The position numbers were made by a program, and so were the translations under genes. A DNA stretch of 37,328 nt from an uncultured Clostridia bacterium (GTDB lineage: Bacteria > Bacillota > Clostridia > Christensenellales > Aristaeellaceae), in NCBI GenBank assembly GCA_937906775.1, contig CALCUD010000090.1:1-37328 (forward strand), given 5' to 3'. The notes beneath the pieces were generated by a model. It made no database searches. It saw nothing but the letters and a program-made list of their open reading frames with translations, and was not told where the DNA came from. Below, piece by piece: positions 1 through 9,394 of this stretch (positions within the stretch are counted from its first letter, which is position 1; every line of letters begins with the position of its first letter).

Positions 1-2
1 TC

Positions 3-485
3 GCCGGCAAGACCGCTTTCTATCAGAACGGTTCCTGGAACTGCGGCGAAGTTGCTGCTGCCGGCGAAAACTTTGTTGCGATCCCCTTCCCGGTGATCGA
101 TGCTGAAAAGGCTGATCTGTACGACATGGTCGGCGGCCCCAACGACTCTCTGGCCGTTACCGCTACCGCCAAGGATCCCACCGTTGCTGCCAACGCTGCC
201 TTCGAACTGGCCCGCGCCATCTCCAAGGGCGGCAACCTGAACGGTGCCGGTATGCCTGGCTGGGCTGTCAACTATGACACCTCTTCCATCAACAATGTCA
301 GCAACACCGTTGCCGCCATGGTTGGTCAGGCGAAGAACATGGTTCTGTTCGGCGACAACTTCCTGTCTGCTGAAGACGCTGAAATCTATCTGAACTACAT
401 CGCCGCGATCTTCGCCGGTGACATCACCGCTGAAGAATTCGCCGCCGGTCTGGCTGCTGATCTGGCTTCTGCCAAGAAGGACTAA
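3..485 (+). CDS. Sugar ABC transporter substrate-binding protein, C-terminal part (5' end outside window)
   Basis: The reading frame is already open at the first bases and ends at TAA 483-485, so only about 160 C-terminal residues are present. The fragment has the look of the C-terminal lobe of a family 1 (CUT1) binding protein: a Y-Q-N-G-S-W stretch near its start, which in this family lies close to the ligand cleft, then a V-G-G-P-N-D-S-L segment, and an alanine-rich helical tail ending in K-K-D. It would capture a sugar outside the membrane and hand it to the two permeases encoded downstream. An internal GTG at 93 is not the true start, because the frame continues upstream with sensible sequence. 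A strong hairpin follows it, so the binding protein is probably made in excess over the permeases. The ligand cannot be told. Confidence 0.85.
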   Translation, partial: AGKTAFYQNGSWNCGEVAAAGENFVAIPFPVIDAEKADLYDMVGGPNDSLAVTATAKDPTVAANAAFELARAISKGGNLNGAGMPGWAVNYDTSSINNVSNTVAAMVGQAKNMVLFGDNFLSAEDAEIYLNYIAAIFAGDITAEEFAAGLAADLASAKKD

Positions 486-519
486 TTCAGACACCGTCTG
501 AACCCAGATTAACAATCGC

Positions 520-570
520 GGGAGACGGTCCCGAACGGGGTTCACCCTGAAGGGCCGTCTCCCTTCTTTT
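520..570 (+). terminator. Stem-loop terminator or attenuator between binding protein and permeases
   Basis: A perfect 9-bp stem (520-528 with 555-563, GGGAGACGG/CCGTCTCCC) is followed by CTTCTTTT. It sits between a binding-protein gene and its permease genes with no new promoter visible, so partial read-through that lowers permease expression is the likely role. Confidence 0.75.
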
Positions 571-589
571 GCGAAGGGATTGGAGAACA

Positions 590-1471
590 ATGAGAAGATC
601 ATTGCGTTATCGTGTTAATATCTTTCTGTTTCTGCTTCCTGCGTTGTTCCTGTTCGTTGCGGTATTGATCGCGCCGATCGCAATGTCTGCGTATTACAGT
701 CTTCAGGATTGGAACGGATTGAAAACTCCGGTTTTTGTCGGGTTCGAAAATTATGCCGAACTGTTTACCAGCAAATTGCTCAAATTCCCGTCGTCGCTGA
801 AGAATTCTCTTCTTCTGGCGGTTTTTTCCGTTTTTATTCAGCTGCCTTTCGCCCTGTGGCTGGCGCTGAAACTTTCCAAGGGGATCAGAGGCGAACGCTT
901 CTTTATTTCCGTATACTTCCTGCCTGTGCTGATCTCCACGGTCGTTATCGGTCAGTTGTGGCTGAAGATCTACAATCCCGATTACGGTATCCTGAACAAC
1001 ATTTTAAGAGCTGTCGGCCTTGAAAGCTGGACAAAACCGTGGCTGGGCGATAAGACGACCGCGTTTGGCGCGGCGATCATACCGACATTGTGGCAGTATG
1101 TGGGTTATCATATGCTGCTGATGTATGCTGGTATCAAGGGCGTTCCTCCGGAATTGCTTGAAGCCGGTATGCTAGACGGTTGTACTGAAGGTCAGCTGAA
1201 CCGTCGCATCATTATTCCGTATATCAGACCGATCCTCCGTGTCAGCGTGATCTTCGCCGTCACGGGATCGTTGAAATCTTTCGACCTGATCTATGTACTG
1301 ACCAACGGCGGACCGAACCACGCGACGGAAGTACCCAGCGTGCTGATGATCAACCAGATGTTCCGGGCGAACCGCTACGGTCTGGGCAGCGCGATCGCCG
1401 TGATGCTGATCCTGCTGTGCTTCGTCTTCGCGATCCTCATCAATCTTGCTTTTAAGGAGGAAAAACAGTAA
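590..1471 (+). CDS. Sugar ABC transporter permease, MalF/UgpA type (CUT1)
   Basis: This is a 293-residue membrane protein forming one half of the transmembrane channel of a sugar importer. Hydrophobic segments lie near residues 10-33, 72-95, 105-125, 158-182 and in the last 40 residues. The cytoplasmic EAA loop that docks on the ATPase is at about 191-210 (E-A-G-M-L-D-G-C, then I-I-I-P). A TTG at 569 would add seven residues, but ATG 590 has GGAGA three bases upstream and is preferred. The gene overlaps the next by one base (TAATG), so the two are translationally coupled. No ATP-binding subunit is present; CUT1 importers often share an MsmX-like ATPase encoded elsewhere. Substrate unknown. 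Confidence 0.93.
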   Translation: MRRSLRYRVNIFLFLLPALFLFVAVLIAPIAMSAYYSLQDWNGLKTPVFVGFENYAELFTSKLLKFPSSLKNSLLLAVFSVFIQLPFALWLALKLSKGIRGERFFISVYFLPVLISTVVIGQLWLKIYNPDYGILNNILRAVGLESWTKPWLGDKTTAFGAAIIPTLWQYVGYHMLLMYAGIKGVPPELLEAGMLDGCTEGQLNRRIIIPYIRPILRVSVIFAVTGSLKSFDLIYVLTNGGPNHATEVPSVLMINQMFRANRYGLGSAIAVMLILLCFVFAILINLAFKEEKQ

Positions 1472-2349
1472 TGGCTAATACCGAAGATAAAAGCAAGAGT
1501 AAATTGAAGTTCAAATCAGGCACGTCAGAAAAGGTTTCAAATGTATTCATATATGCGGTCCTCATCCTCTGGGCCCTGATCTGCCTGTTCCCGGTCTACT
1601 GGATGTTCACCTTCTCCCTGAAGGACAACGCAGAGATCTTCGGCGCGAACGTTGTGGGTCTGCCGCAAAACTGGCTGTGGTCCAACTACGTGCGTGCCGC
1701 CACCCTGGGCCGGATGGATCTTTATTTCCTGAACAGCTTCCTGATCGCTGTTATTTCCATTGTGCTCACGCTGATCGCTTCCTGTATGGCGACCTACGCG
1801 ATGACGCGCCTTGTATGGAAGGGACGCGAAAGGATGAACAAGTTCTTCATGCTGGGCCTGACCATTCCGATCCATGCGGCTATCCTGCCGCTGTACATCG
1901 TGCTGGGCAAAGTGCATATGCTGAACTCGCTTCAGGCGCTGTTCATCCCGTATTCCGCGTTCTCTCTGGCGATGGGCATTCTGATCTGCACGGGCTTTAT
2001 GGGAGATATTCCCTACGATCTTGATGAAGCCGCTTTCCTGGACGGTTGCGGCGTGTGGGGTATCTTCTTCCGCGTGATCGTTCCGCTGATGACTCCCGCG
2101 GTGGCCACCGTTGGCATTTACACCTTCCTGCAATGCTGGAACGAGCTGATGTTCGCGACTGTGTTCAACAGCGGTGAAAATTTCAAGACCCTGCCTGTCG
2201 GTATCCAGGGCCTGGCCGGTCAGTATCTGAGAGAATGGGGTCCCACGGGCGCCGCTCTGGCGATCGCCACTATTCCGACCCTGATCGTGTATGTCCTTTT
2301 CAGTCGCAAGATCCAGGACAGCTTTATTGCCGGCGCGGTCAAAGGCTGA
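1471..2349 (+). CDS. Sugar ABC transporter permease, MalG/UgpE type (CUT1)
   Basis: This 292-residue protein is the second channel half. It has a polar N-terminal 22 residues, a first membrane segment at about 24-48 ending in the usual Y-W-M-F-T-F-S-L-K context, four to five more segments, and an EAA loop at 186-205 (D-E-A-A-F-L-D-G-C, then I-V-P-L-M-T-P). The C-terminus ends in I-A-G-A-V-K-G, typical of MalG-type partners. The ATG shares its A with the stop of the previous gene and is preceded by AAGGAGG inside that gene. A factor-independent terminator follows, so the first transporter operon ends here. Confidence 0.93.
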   Translation: MANTEDKSKSKLKFKSGTSEKVSNVFIYAVLILWALICLFPVYWMFTFSLKDNAEIFGANVVGLPQNWLWSNYVRAATLGRMDLYFLNSFLIAVISIVLTLIASCMATYAMTRLVWKGRERMNKFFMLGLTIPIHAAILPLYIVLGKVHMLNSLQALFIPYSAFSLAMGILICTGFMGDIPYDLDEAAFLDGCGVWGIFFRVIVPLMTPAVATVGIYTFLQCWNELMFATVFNSGENFKTLPVGIQGLAGQYLREWGPTGAALAIATIPTLIVYVLFSRKIQDSFIAGAVKG

Positions 2350-2382
2350 TTCCGGGCATACCTTTCACATACCGTATAACGG

Positions 2383-2426
2383 AATCCGGAACTGTGTGAA
2401 CAACACGGTTCCGGATTTTTGTTTTT
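2383..2426 (+). terminator. Intrinsic terminator after first transporter operon
   Basis: A 14-bp stem with one wobble pair (AATCCGGAACTGTG against CACGGTTCCGGATT) encloses a short loop and runs directly into TTTTTGTTTTT. Confidence 0.92.
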
Positions 2427-2737
2427 CCGGATGGAAACGTATTCAATATTTGTACGGACATATGCGAACAAAATAAAAACAATGGACGGCAACAGCGCCT
2501 CCAAAGACAGTAAACGTTTGCAAATCAAGGCGTCCGATATATATAAAATTACGAATATATTCAATATTCACAGAATGAATACGGGATACAAGGTGTGCAA
2601 CTGTTGATTTTTTGGGTATTATCGCATAAAATGTTGCTACAGGCAGGAGAAAGAATGTGCAAATTGATACCTGATCCGGTTCAGTTTGCGCTATTTTTCC
2701 AACGGTTTTCCGAATTATCCACAGAGGGGGAAACTTC
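2427..2737. other. Intergenic region, mostly AT-rich, no gene seen
   Basis: About 310 bases separate the first terminator from the second transporter operon. Short open frames here have no ribosome-binding site or recognisable sequence. The stretch 2530-2580 is AT-rich, and the only credible signals are the promoter at 2604-2632 and the ribosome site (GAGGGGG) just before 2738. The transcript leader would be about 100 bases; I saw no riboswitch or T-box architecture in it. Confidence 0.6.
2604..2632 (+). promoter_or_regulatory. Candidate sigma-A promoter for the second transporter operon
   Basis: A TTGATT box (2604-2609) and a TAAAAT box (2627-2632) are separated by 17 bases, about 100 bases upstream of the start codon. 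Four and five of six bases match the consensus. Confidence 0.5.
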
Positions 2738-3649
2738 ATGCAACGGACATCATTCCTGAAAAACACCTGGGAAAACCGGGCGCATGTGGTGATGGCGCTT
2801 CCGGGTTTTCTGATCCTGTTGTTCATCATGTATGTTCCGATGTCCGGTCTGGTGCTGGCGTTCAAGGATTTCAATTATGCCGGCGGTATATTCGGCAGTG
2901 AATGGTGCGGATTGGATAACTTCAAATTCCTGATTGCTTCAGGGCAGACTTTCGCCGTCATGACGAAAAACACCCTGCTCTACTATGTTTTGTTTACCGC
3001 GGTCGGGACAGTGTTGAATGTAACATTGGCGATCTGTATCGATCAGTTCGCGCTGAAGCGCATCGGTAAAACAATGCAGACGCTGATGATTATCCCCGTC
3101 TTCATCTCTTACGCCGCGGTTCAGTTCCTGGTTTTCGCGTTTATCGACCAGAGTACCGGTATGATCAACAAGTTGATGGGTACCCGCGTCGGCTATTATT
3201 CCAAAGCGCAGTACTGGCCGATGATTCTTCTGATCACAAAAATCTGGAAAGACACCGGATACGGTTCCGTCCTGTATATGTCCGTGCTGGCCGGTATTGA
3301 TACCACGCTCTATGAGGCGGCTGATATTGACGGCGCCAACAAATGGCAGGAGATCTGGCATATCACGATTCCTTCCCTGATTCCGATGATCACGGTCATG
3401 TTGCTGCTGTCCGTGGGCAATCTGATGCATTCCGATACCGGACTTTTCTATCAGGTTACAAGAAACAACGGCCGCCTGTTCTCCACGACGCAGGTTATTG
3501 ACTCCTATGTGCTGAATCAGATCCAGCACAGCAGTAACTTCGGATATACCGCCGCGGCGACCTTCTTCCAGTCCGTGATCGGTCTGATCATGATGCTGTT
3601 CGCTAACGGGTTGGTCCGCAGGATTGAGCCCGAAGGCGCGCTGTTCTGA
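2738..3649 (+). CDS. ABC transporter permease, LplB type (CUT1)
   Basis: This is a 303-residue permease. Features typical of the LplB branch are the N-terminal H-V-V-M-A-L-P-G-F segment (17-37), the loop S-G-L-V-L-A-F-K-D-F, and late segments ending in R-R-I-E-P-E-G-A-L-F. The EAA loop is at 193-211 (E-A-A-D-I-D-G-A, then I-P-S-L-I-P-M). LplB/YtcP pairs import complex glycans or glycosides, but the known substrate range is wide. ATG 2738 has GAGGGGG seven bases upstream. It is first in an operon of permease, permease, binding protein, the reverse order of the other two transporter sets here. No ATPase gene accompanies it. Confidence 0.92.
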   Translation: MQRTSFLKNTWENRAHVVMALPGFLILLFIMYVPMSGLVLAFKDFNYAGGIFGSEWCGLDNFKFLIASGQTFAVMTKNTLLYYVLFTAVGTVLNVTLAICIDQFALKRIGKTMQTLMIIPVFISYAAVQFLVFAFIDQSTGMINKLMGTRVGYYSKAQYWPMILLITKIWKDTGYGSVLYMSVLAGIDTTLYEAADIDGANKWQEIWHITIPSLIPMITVMLLLSVGNLMHSDTGLFYQVTRNNGRLFSTTQVIDSYVLNQIQHSSNFGYTAAATFFQSVIGLIMMLFANGLVRRIEPEGALF

Positions 3650-3671
3650 CCGGGAAGGAGGAATGAGTCAT

Positions 3672-4586
3672 ATGGCAAATAAAACTTATGCAGTCGGAAA
3701 GAAAACCTTCGGCCCGGGTCAGATGGTTCTCGGCTTTTTCCTGTTGCTGTTTACCGTCTTCTGTTTTGCGCCGGTCCTGCTTGCGTTTGTTTCCGCCTTT
3801 GCCAGTGAAATGGCGATCCAGAAAAACGGATTCAGCTTTATTCCGGCTGAATGGTCCCTGGACGGTATCAATTCTGTTCTGAAGTATGGGAACAAGCTTC
3901 TGACCTCCTACGGAATCACGATTTTCATTACGGTTGTCGGTACGGTCTGCGGTTTGCTGGTGATGAGCCTTTACGCGTATTCCATCAGCCGTCCGGGCTT
4001 CCGTCTTTCCCGGTTCCTGTCTATTTATCTGCTGATCCCGATGCTGTTCAACGGCGGAACGCTTTCCGGCTATATCGTCTTCACCAACTGGTACGGATTG
4101 AAAAATAACCTGCTTCTGCTGATCCTGCCGCTGATGCTGACAACCATGAATGTCATTATTTTACGGACCTATATTGCCAACAGTATCCCGGCGGAGCTGA
4201 TGGAAGCCGCGAAGATTGACGGCGCCGGGGATTACCGGACTTTCTTCCAGATCACGCTTCCTCTGATGAAGCCTACGCTGGCGGCGGTCGGTTTCATGAT
4301 GGCAACGGCTTACTGGAATGACTGGCAGAACGCACTGCTCTATATTACGAGTGATAATAAGAAACCGCTTCAGCTACTGCTGGTCAATATCCAGAAGAGC
4401 ATCGAATTCCTGTTGAACAACAATAACGTACCGGCTGCTGCGAGAGCTGCCATGGGCGGATCCATTCCGCAGAATTCCTCCACGATGGCGACGGTGCTGA
4501 TTGTTATCGGACCGATCATGGTGGTTTATCCGTTCTTCCAGAAGTATTTCATCAAAGGTCTGACCGTCGGCTCCGTGAAGGGCTGA
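3672..4586 (+). CDS. ABC transporter permease, YtcP/AraQ type (CUT1)
   Basis: This 304-residue partner permease has membrane segments near 18-42, 78-104, 112-132, 142-163 and 268-290, and an EAA loop at 178-197 (M-E-A-A-K-I-D-G-A, then L-P-L-M-K-P). The C-terminus, F-Q-K-Y-F-I-K-G-L-T-V-G-S-V-K-G, is characteristic of YtcP-like members. Start choice: ATG 3663 lies only one base after AAGGAGG (3655-3661) and looks too close, whereas ATG 3672 is ten bases away, so 3672 is preferred; the difference is three residues. The gene follows its partner by 22 bases, so the two are surely co-transcribed. Confidence 0.92.
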   Translation: MANKTYAVGKKTFGPGQMVLGFFLLLFTVFCFAPVLLAFVSAFASEMAIQKNGFSFIPAEWSLDGINSVLKYGNKLLTSYGITIFITVVGTVCGLLVMSLYAYSISRPGFRLSRFLSIYLLIPMLFNGGTLSGYIVFTNWYGLKNNLLLLILPLMLTTMNVIILRTYIANSIPAELMEAAKIDGAGDYRTFFQITLPLMKPTLAAVGFMMATAYWNDWQNALLYITSDNKKPLQLLLVNIQKSIEFLLNNNNVPAAARAAMGGSIPQNSSTMATVLIVIGPIMVVYPFFQKYFIKGLTVGSVKG

Positions 4587-4614
4587 CCGGTTGCGGAGGA
4601 ACATCATTGCTCAG

Positions 4615-4646
4615 GTTATCTGCGGCGCAAGCCGCTGAAAGATAAC
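4615..4646 (+). promoter_or_regulatory. Intercistronic stem-loop before binding-protein gene
   Basis: A two-part hairpin joins GTTATC (4615-4620) with GATAAC (4641-4646), and inside it GCGGC with GCCGC around a GCAA tetraloop. No T-run follows, so it is more likely an mRNA-stabilising or processing element than a terminator. AAAAAAGGAGG begins just downstream. Confidence 0.5.
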
Positions 4647-4670
4647 GAAATAAAAAAGGAGGAACCTAAC

Positions 4671-6125
4671 ATGAAGAAACTCGTTTCCCTGGTTCTGGCT
4701 CTGTGCCTGGTTCTCTCTCTGACCGCGTTCGCGCAGGCCGAAGAGAAAGTGACCATCACCGTGTACCGTGACATCTTCAACGTCGTGCCGGACGAAGCCC
4801 GTGTACAGGCAATCGAAGACGCCATCAACGCGTACATCGCCGACAAGTGCAATGTGCAGATCAAGCAGATCTGCGTCAACAGCGGCGAATACGGCACCAA
4901 GGCCAATCTGGCTGTTGCCGCGAACGAAGTCAACCTGCTCTGGACCGCTTCCTGGCTGGGCGACGGCGTTGGCTGCAACGAACTCGTTCCCATGGACGCT
5001 GTCTATGACATTACCGATCTGCTGGCTGACACTCCCCTGTACGCCTCCATGGACGCCGGTCAGTGGGAAGGCTCCAAGTACAACGGACGCAACTACTTTG
5101 TCCCGGTGTACAAGGACAACGTGGAAGGCTATGCCCTTTGCTACCGTCAGGATCTGGCCGACCAGTACGGCTGGGACTTCTCCAACGTGACCAAGCTGGC
5201 TGACATCGAGCCCATGCTCGAGCAGGCTGCCGCCGACGGACTGAAGTACCCCTATCTGTCCCAGAAGACCGCTCTGTTCTATCGCTGGAACATCGACAAG
5301 TTCGACTTCTTCACCGCTGACGCGAACACGAACTTCTTCGCTGTCGACCGCGCTGAGAACAAGGTTGTCGACACCATCCTGACCCCCGAATACGCCGAGT
5401 TCTGCAAGCTGATGGGCAGCTGGGTCGAAAAGGGCTATATGTCCGATGACGACGCCAACAAGGTCACCAACGACTTGACCACCCACAGCAAGGATTGGGC
5501 CTTCACCTACTGGACCATGACCCCCAACAACGACGAAGCCGACGGCCGTTTCGAGCAGGATGTCAGCTTTGTTCCGCTGACCAAGCGCTGGGCGCACAGC
5601 ACCTCCATGCTGGGCTCCTGCTACGCCATCACCAAGAACAGCACTCCCGAACAGGCCAAGGCCTGCATCGACTTCCTGGGCCTGCTGTACACCGATGCCA
5701 AGCTGGCTGACCTGTTCACCTACGGTATCGAAAACGAAGATTTCGTTTACGATGCGAACGGCCAGGTTGATCAGACCATCGCCGAGGGCTGGAACAACAA
5801 CATGTGGTCCAATGTCTCTGCGACGATCCTGACCCCCGAAGTCGGCTCTCCCACCAACACGGCCGAGCTGTACCTCGCTTTCAACGGCGAGGCTGACACC
5901 TCCTGCGCTGCCGGTTTCCGCTTTGACAAGGCTCCTGTTGAAGCCGAATACACTGCCTGCCAGACTCTGTTCGACCAGTACGGATTCGCTCTGGAGAACG
6001 GTGCTGTGGCTCCCGATGATGTCGACGCCGAAATCGCCGCTTATCAGGAAGCTCTGGACGCTGCCGGATACCAGAAGGTTCTGGAAGAGTTCGCCGCTCA
6101 GTACGAAGCCTGGAAGGCTCAGTAA
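4671..6125 (+). CDS. Extracellular substrate-binding protein of the second transporter
   Basis: This 484-residue protein is secreted and binds the ligand for the LplB/YtcP permeases encoded immediately upstream. Residues 1-24 form a Sec signal peptide (M-K-K, a leucine-rich core, then A-Q-A before E-E-K). There is no cysteine at the cleavage site, so it is not a conventional lipoprotein. The mature part starts with a beta strand (V-T-I-T-V-Y-R) and an N-A-Y-I-A-D-K-C motif of the kind seen in LipO-like binding proteins of this transporter branch; the rest is rich in aromatic residues and acidic turns. ATG 4671 follows AAGGAGG with good spacing. The ligand is unknown. A strong terminator follows. 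Confidence 0.9.
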   Translation: MKKLVSLVLALCLVLSLTAFAQAEEKVTITVYRDIFNVVPDEARVQAIEDAINAYIADKCNVQIKQICVNSGEYGTKANLAVAANEVNLLWTASWLGDGVGCNELVPMDAVYDITDLLADTPLYASMDAGQWEGSKYNGRNYFVPVYKDNVEGYALCYRQDLADQYGWDFSNVTKLADIEPMLEQAAADGLKYPYLSQKTALFYRWNIDKFDFFTADANTNFFAVDRAENKVVDTILTPEYAEFCKLMGSWVEKGYMSDDDANKVTNDLTTHSKDWAFTYWTMTPNNDEADGRFEQDVSFVPLTKRWAHSTSMLGSCYAITKNSTPEQAKACIDFLGLLYTDAKLADLFTYGIENEDFVYDANGQVDQTIAEGWNNNMWSNVSATILTPEVGSPTNTAELYLAFNGEADTSCAAGFRFDKAPVEAEYTACQTLFDQYGFALENGAVAPDDVDAEIAAYQEALDAAGYQKVLEEFAAQYEAWKAQ

Positions 6126-6166
6126 TCTGAATGCGTGGAACGCTGAAAGGTTAATATTTAACCGGA

Positions 6167-6194
6167 GGGACCGCGAGAGATCGCGGTCCCTTTT
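6167..6194 (+). terminator. Intrinsic terminator after second transporter operon
   Basis: A perfect 10-bp stem (6167-6176 with 6181-6190, GGGACCGCGA/TCGCGGTCCC) with a GAGA tetraloop is followed by TTTT. Confidence 0.93.
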
Positions 6195-6270
6195 CCCATG
6201 TGACTGTTATTCAGATCCATATTTACGGTGCCGGATCCCGGCGCCGTTTTTTTGCTGCTTTCCCATGATG

Positions 6271-6299
6271 TTGCCCGAATGCCGGATTTGTTGTACAAT
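6271..6299 (+). promoter_or_regulatory. Candidate sigma-A promoter for the FtsK-like gene
   Basis: TTGCCC (6271-6276) and TACAAT (6294-6299) are 17 bases apart, about 125 bases upstream of the start codon. Confidence 0.55.
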
Positions 6300-6423
6300 A
6301 TATAGTTGAGAAAATGTCCCCAGAAGGCATTTTGCCGGAGCGGAACACATTCTGACACGGAACAGCGGAAATCTGTTGAACTGTTTTATGAAAAGGGAAA
6401 GTCTGGATAAACGGAGGAAACCA

Positions 6424-9390
6424 ATGGCGAAGAAAGGAAAGAAAATGCCGGCATATTCGTCGGACGCACTGGCGCTGCGCCTGATCGCCGGATTGGCGCT
6501 GATCGCATTGGGCGCGGTCATCTTTCTGGCGACTGTCTTGAATTTGCCGGGAGTTCTTTTTGACAATATCAGAACCGTCAGTTACGGCATTTCGGGCAGC
6601 ATGGCTCTGCTGCTGCCGATCCTGCCCCTGTGGGCGGGTGTTCTGGTCGTATGGTCCACGCAGCGGAAAGCGCCGGTGAAACCCTGGCTTTTTGCGTTCG
6701 TGACCTTCATCGGGATCAGTACCGTCATGGTGATCCTGACGCGGACCAATCAGGGCTTTTGGGTGGATGCGCTGAAAAACGGGGGATGGAACGGAGCGAT
6801 TGCCGATGCGTACCGGATCTGTGCTTCCAGCCGTATGAGCGGCGGCGCGCTGGGCATGCTGCTCGGCTGGCCGGTCGGAACAGGACTCGGAACGGTCCTG
6901 GGCAGTGTACTCCTGTTTCCGCTGACGCTGCTGAGCACGCTGATGATCTTTGATCTGACGCCGAAGAAAGCAGCGGATCTGGTAACGGGAAAGATCTCCC
7001 TGACCCGCCTCCGGCAGGAACGGAAACACGCCGGGGATGAACAGCAGTATCTTGCAATGCAGCAGGAACAGGAACGTCAGCAGCAGGCGGCCTATGCCGC
7101 GCAGCAGGCCTGGATGCTTCAGCAGCAACAGATGCAGCAGGCGCAGCCGGTTCCGCAGCAGGCTTACAGTCAGCCGGGACCGCAGAATGCCTATCCGCAG
7201 AGCAATCCGGTACAGAACCCCTATCCGCAGAATGCATATACCGTACCGGGGACGGCCATGCAACAGCCGGCGCAGAATCCCGCGTATCAGAGCGGTGTGG
7301 AAGCATGGATGGATCAGGTTTCCACGAATCGGGCTGCCAAACAGAACAGCGGACATGAAAGCCGCCTGTTCCGGAAAAATGAAGAGAAACCGCCGGAGAA
7401 GAAACGGAAGAGCCGGATCTTTAACCGGGGTGAGGAATATGACGGTCTGACGGACAGAACAGTGAATCAGTCAACGCCTTCCGAAGCGTCCCGCCGGAAT
7501 ACCGCGCCTGTTTATTCGCCTGTTTCATCCACGGCAACAGCCGCTCCGTTTACGGAAGATTCCGCTGCGGTTGAGAAATCCGCCGAGCGGCCTCAGGTAC
7601 CGGTCGATCCGGACGCTTATTGCCGTCCGGAAGACCGCGCGGCAAAATATGCCCGTCCGGAAGCAGAACCGGAGCGGAAGCAGGCTGATACGGCTTCCAG
7701 CGCAGGCGTGCAGAAGGAACCGAAACAGCAGAGCATTTCAGAATCGACAAACCGCCGGGAGAACGTGCGGGAACAGAAAACGGAGCACTCCCGTCAGGAA
7801 CGCATGGAGCTGCCTCCTGTGAACGCGATCGGGGAAGAAACCTGGAAGCCGGAGCTGAAGCTTCCGCCTCGCCTGGATCAGGGTGAACAGCCGGAGGAGG
7901 CGTACTGGGAGCCGACGCCGTACTGCTATCCGCCGATCACAGATTTGAAGATGCCATCCGCGGCCGCGGTAAACACACAGGAGGAGGATGAATTCCGCTC
8001 CCGAAAGCTGGAGGAGACTCTCGCGAATTTCCGTGTTCAGGCTCATGTGGTCCGTGTGACGCACGGACCGGCGATTTCGCGTTTTGAGCTGGAGCTCGCG
8101 CCGGGAACCAAAGTGAATAAGGTTTCCGAACTGGAGAAGGACATTGCCTACGGCATGGAAGCGACTTCTATCCGGATCGAGGCGCCGATTCCGGGCAAGA
8201 GCCTGGTCGGCGTGGAGGTTCCGAACCGGAAGGTGAATACCGTGACCCTGCGCGAGGTGCTGGAAAGCGATCCGATGCAGAATGCCAGATCCATTCTGAC
8301 CGTCGCGTTGGGGCGTGACATCGCGGGAACGCCGATCGTATGCGATCTGGCCAAGATGCCGCATATGCTGATCGCGGGCGCGACCGGTTCCGGTAAATCG
8401 GTATGTATCAACGCAATCATCAACAGCCTTCTGTTCCGGGCCAGTCCGGATGATGTGAAGCTGATCCTGGTGGATCCGAAGGTTGTGGAACTGCAGTGCT
8501 ATAACGGGATTCCGCATCTGCTGATCCCTGTTGTGAATGATCCGCATAAGGCGGCTGCGGCACTGGCCTGGGCCGTAGCCGAGATGATGGAGCGCTACGA
8601 CAAATTTGCGGAGCGGAAGGTCCGGAATCTGGAGGGTTATAACAACAGTCTGGGTGCCGGCGAAAAACCGATGCCGCGGATCGTGATCATCATTGATGAA
8701 CTGGCGGACCTGATGATGGTCTGCAAGAAGGATGTGGAAGAGTATATCTGCCGTCTGACGCAGCTGGCCCGCGCTGCAGGAATTCATCTGATTGTCGCAA
8801 CGCAGCGTCCTTCTGTGGATGTTATCACCGGCCTGATCAAAGCCAACATCCCCAGCCGGATCGCGTTCAAGACGGCCAGCTATGTGGATTCCAGAACCAT
8901 TCTGGACCGGAACGGATCCGAGCAGCTGCTGGGCTGGGGCGATATGCTGTATCTGCCGACCGGATCCTTCGCTCCGACAAGAGTTCAGGGCTGTTTCCTG
9001 TCGGATGAGGAAGTCAATCAGATCGCGAAACATGTCCGGGAAGCCAATCCGAGCACATATGATCCGGATGTCCTGGATAAACTGGAGGAACTTTCCGCCG
9101 GATCGAATGAGATATCCGGCGCGGACATCATCGGCGGGGTCACCGAGGCCGGCGGCGGAGATGCGGATCTGTTTGCGCAGGCGGTGGAATTTGCCATTGC
9201 CGACGGACAGATATCCACCAGTACACTGCAGCGCAGGCTGAAGGTGGGCTATGCGCGTGCGGGAAGATTAACGGACGAGATGGAGGAACGGGGTATCGTA
9301 GCGGCCAAGGACGGATCCAAACCCCGGAAATGTCTCATTACGCGGGAACAGTGGGAAGAGATGAAAAAGCAGACGGAGGGAATAACCTGA
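6424..9390 (+). CDS. FtsK/SpoIIIE family DNA translocase
   Basis: This 988-residue membrane-anchored ATPase pumps double-stranded DNA through the division or sporulation septum. Order of parts: four membrane segments in about the first 180 residues, a long glutamine- and proline-rich linker (about 200-540), the alpha/beta motor with Walker A G-A-T-G-S-G-K-S at 652-659 and Walker B ending D758-E759, an A-T-Q-R-P-S-V-D-V-I-T-G motif, and a C-terminal winged-helix gamma domain (about 920-985) that reads chromosome orientation signals. An in-frame ATG at 6388 lies upstream, but ATG 6424 has GGAGG eight bases before it. Whether it acts in division or sporulation cannot be decided from sequence. 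The linker is longer than in Bacillus SpoIIIE. Confidence 0.95.
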   Translation: MAKKGKKMPAYSSDALALRLIAGLALIALGAVIFLATVLNLPGVLFDNIRTVSYGISGSMALLLPILPLWAGVLVVWSTQRKAPVKPWLFAFVTFIGISTVMVILTRTNQGFWVDALKNGGWNGAIADAYRICASSRMSGGALGMLLGWPVGTGLGTVLGSVLLFPLTLLSTLMIFDLTPKKAADLVTGKISLTRLRQERKHAGDEQQYLAMQQEQERQQQAAYAAQQAWMLQQQQMQQAQPVPQQAYSQPGPQNAYPQSNPVQNPYPQNAYTVPGTAMQQPAQNPAYQSGVEAWMDQVSTNRAAKQNSGHESRLFRKNEEKPPEKKRKSRIFNRGEEYDGLTDRTVNQSTPSEASRRNTAPVYSPVSSTATAAPFTEDSAAVEKSAERPQVPVDPDAYCRPEDRAAKYARPEAEPERKQADTASSAGVQKEPKQQSISESTNRRENVREQKTEHSRQERMELPPVNAIGEETWKPELKLPPRLDQGEQPEEAYWEPTPYCYPPITDLKMPSAAAVNTQEEDEFRSRKLEETLANFRVQAHVVRVTHGPAISRFELELAPGTKVNKVSELEKDIAYGMEATSIRIEAPIPGKSLVGVEVPNRKVNTVTLREVLESDPMQNARSILTVALGRDIAGTPIVCDLAKMPHMLIAGATGSGKSVCINAIINSLLFRASPDDVKLILVDPKVVELQCYNGIPHLLIPVVNDPHKAAAALAWAVAEMMERYDKFAERKVRNLEGYNNSLGAGEKPMPRIVIIIDELADLMMVCKKDVEEYICRLTQLARAAGIHLIVATQRPSVDVITGLIKANIPSRIAFKTASYVDSRTILDRNGSEQLLGWGDMLYLPTGSFAPTRVQGCFLSDEEVNQIAKHVREANPSTYDPDVLDKLEELSAGSNEISGADIIGGVTEAGGGDADLFAQAVEFAIADGQISTSTLQRRLKVGYARAGRLTDEMEERGIVAAKDGSKPRKCLITREQWEEMKKQTEGIT

Positions 9391-9394
9391 ACAG

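Noticed and set aside
2438..2607. Small open frames in the gap before the second transporter
   Set aside because: No ribosome-binding site, low-complexity AT-rich content and no recognisable product.
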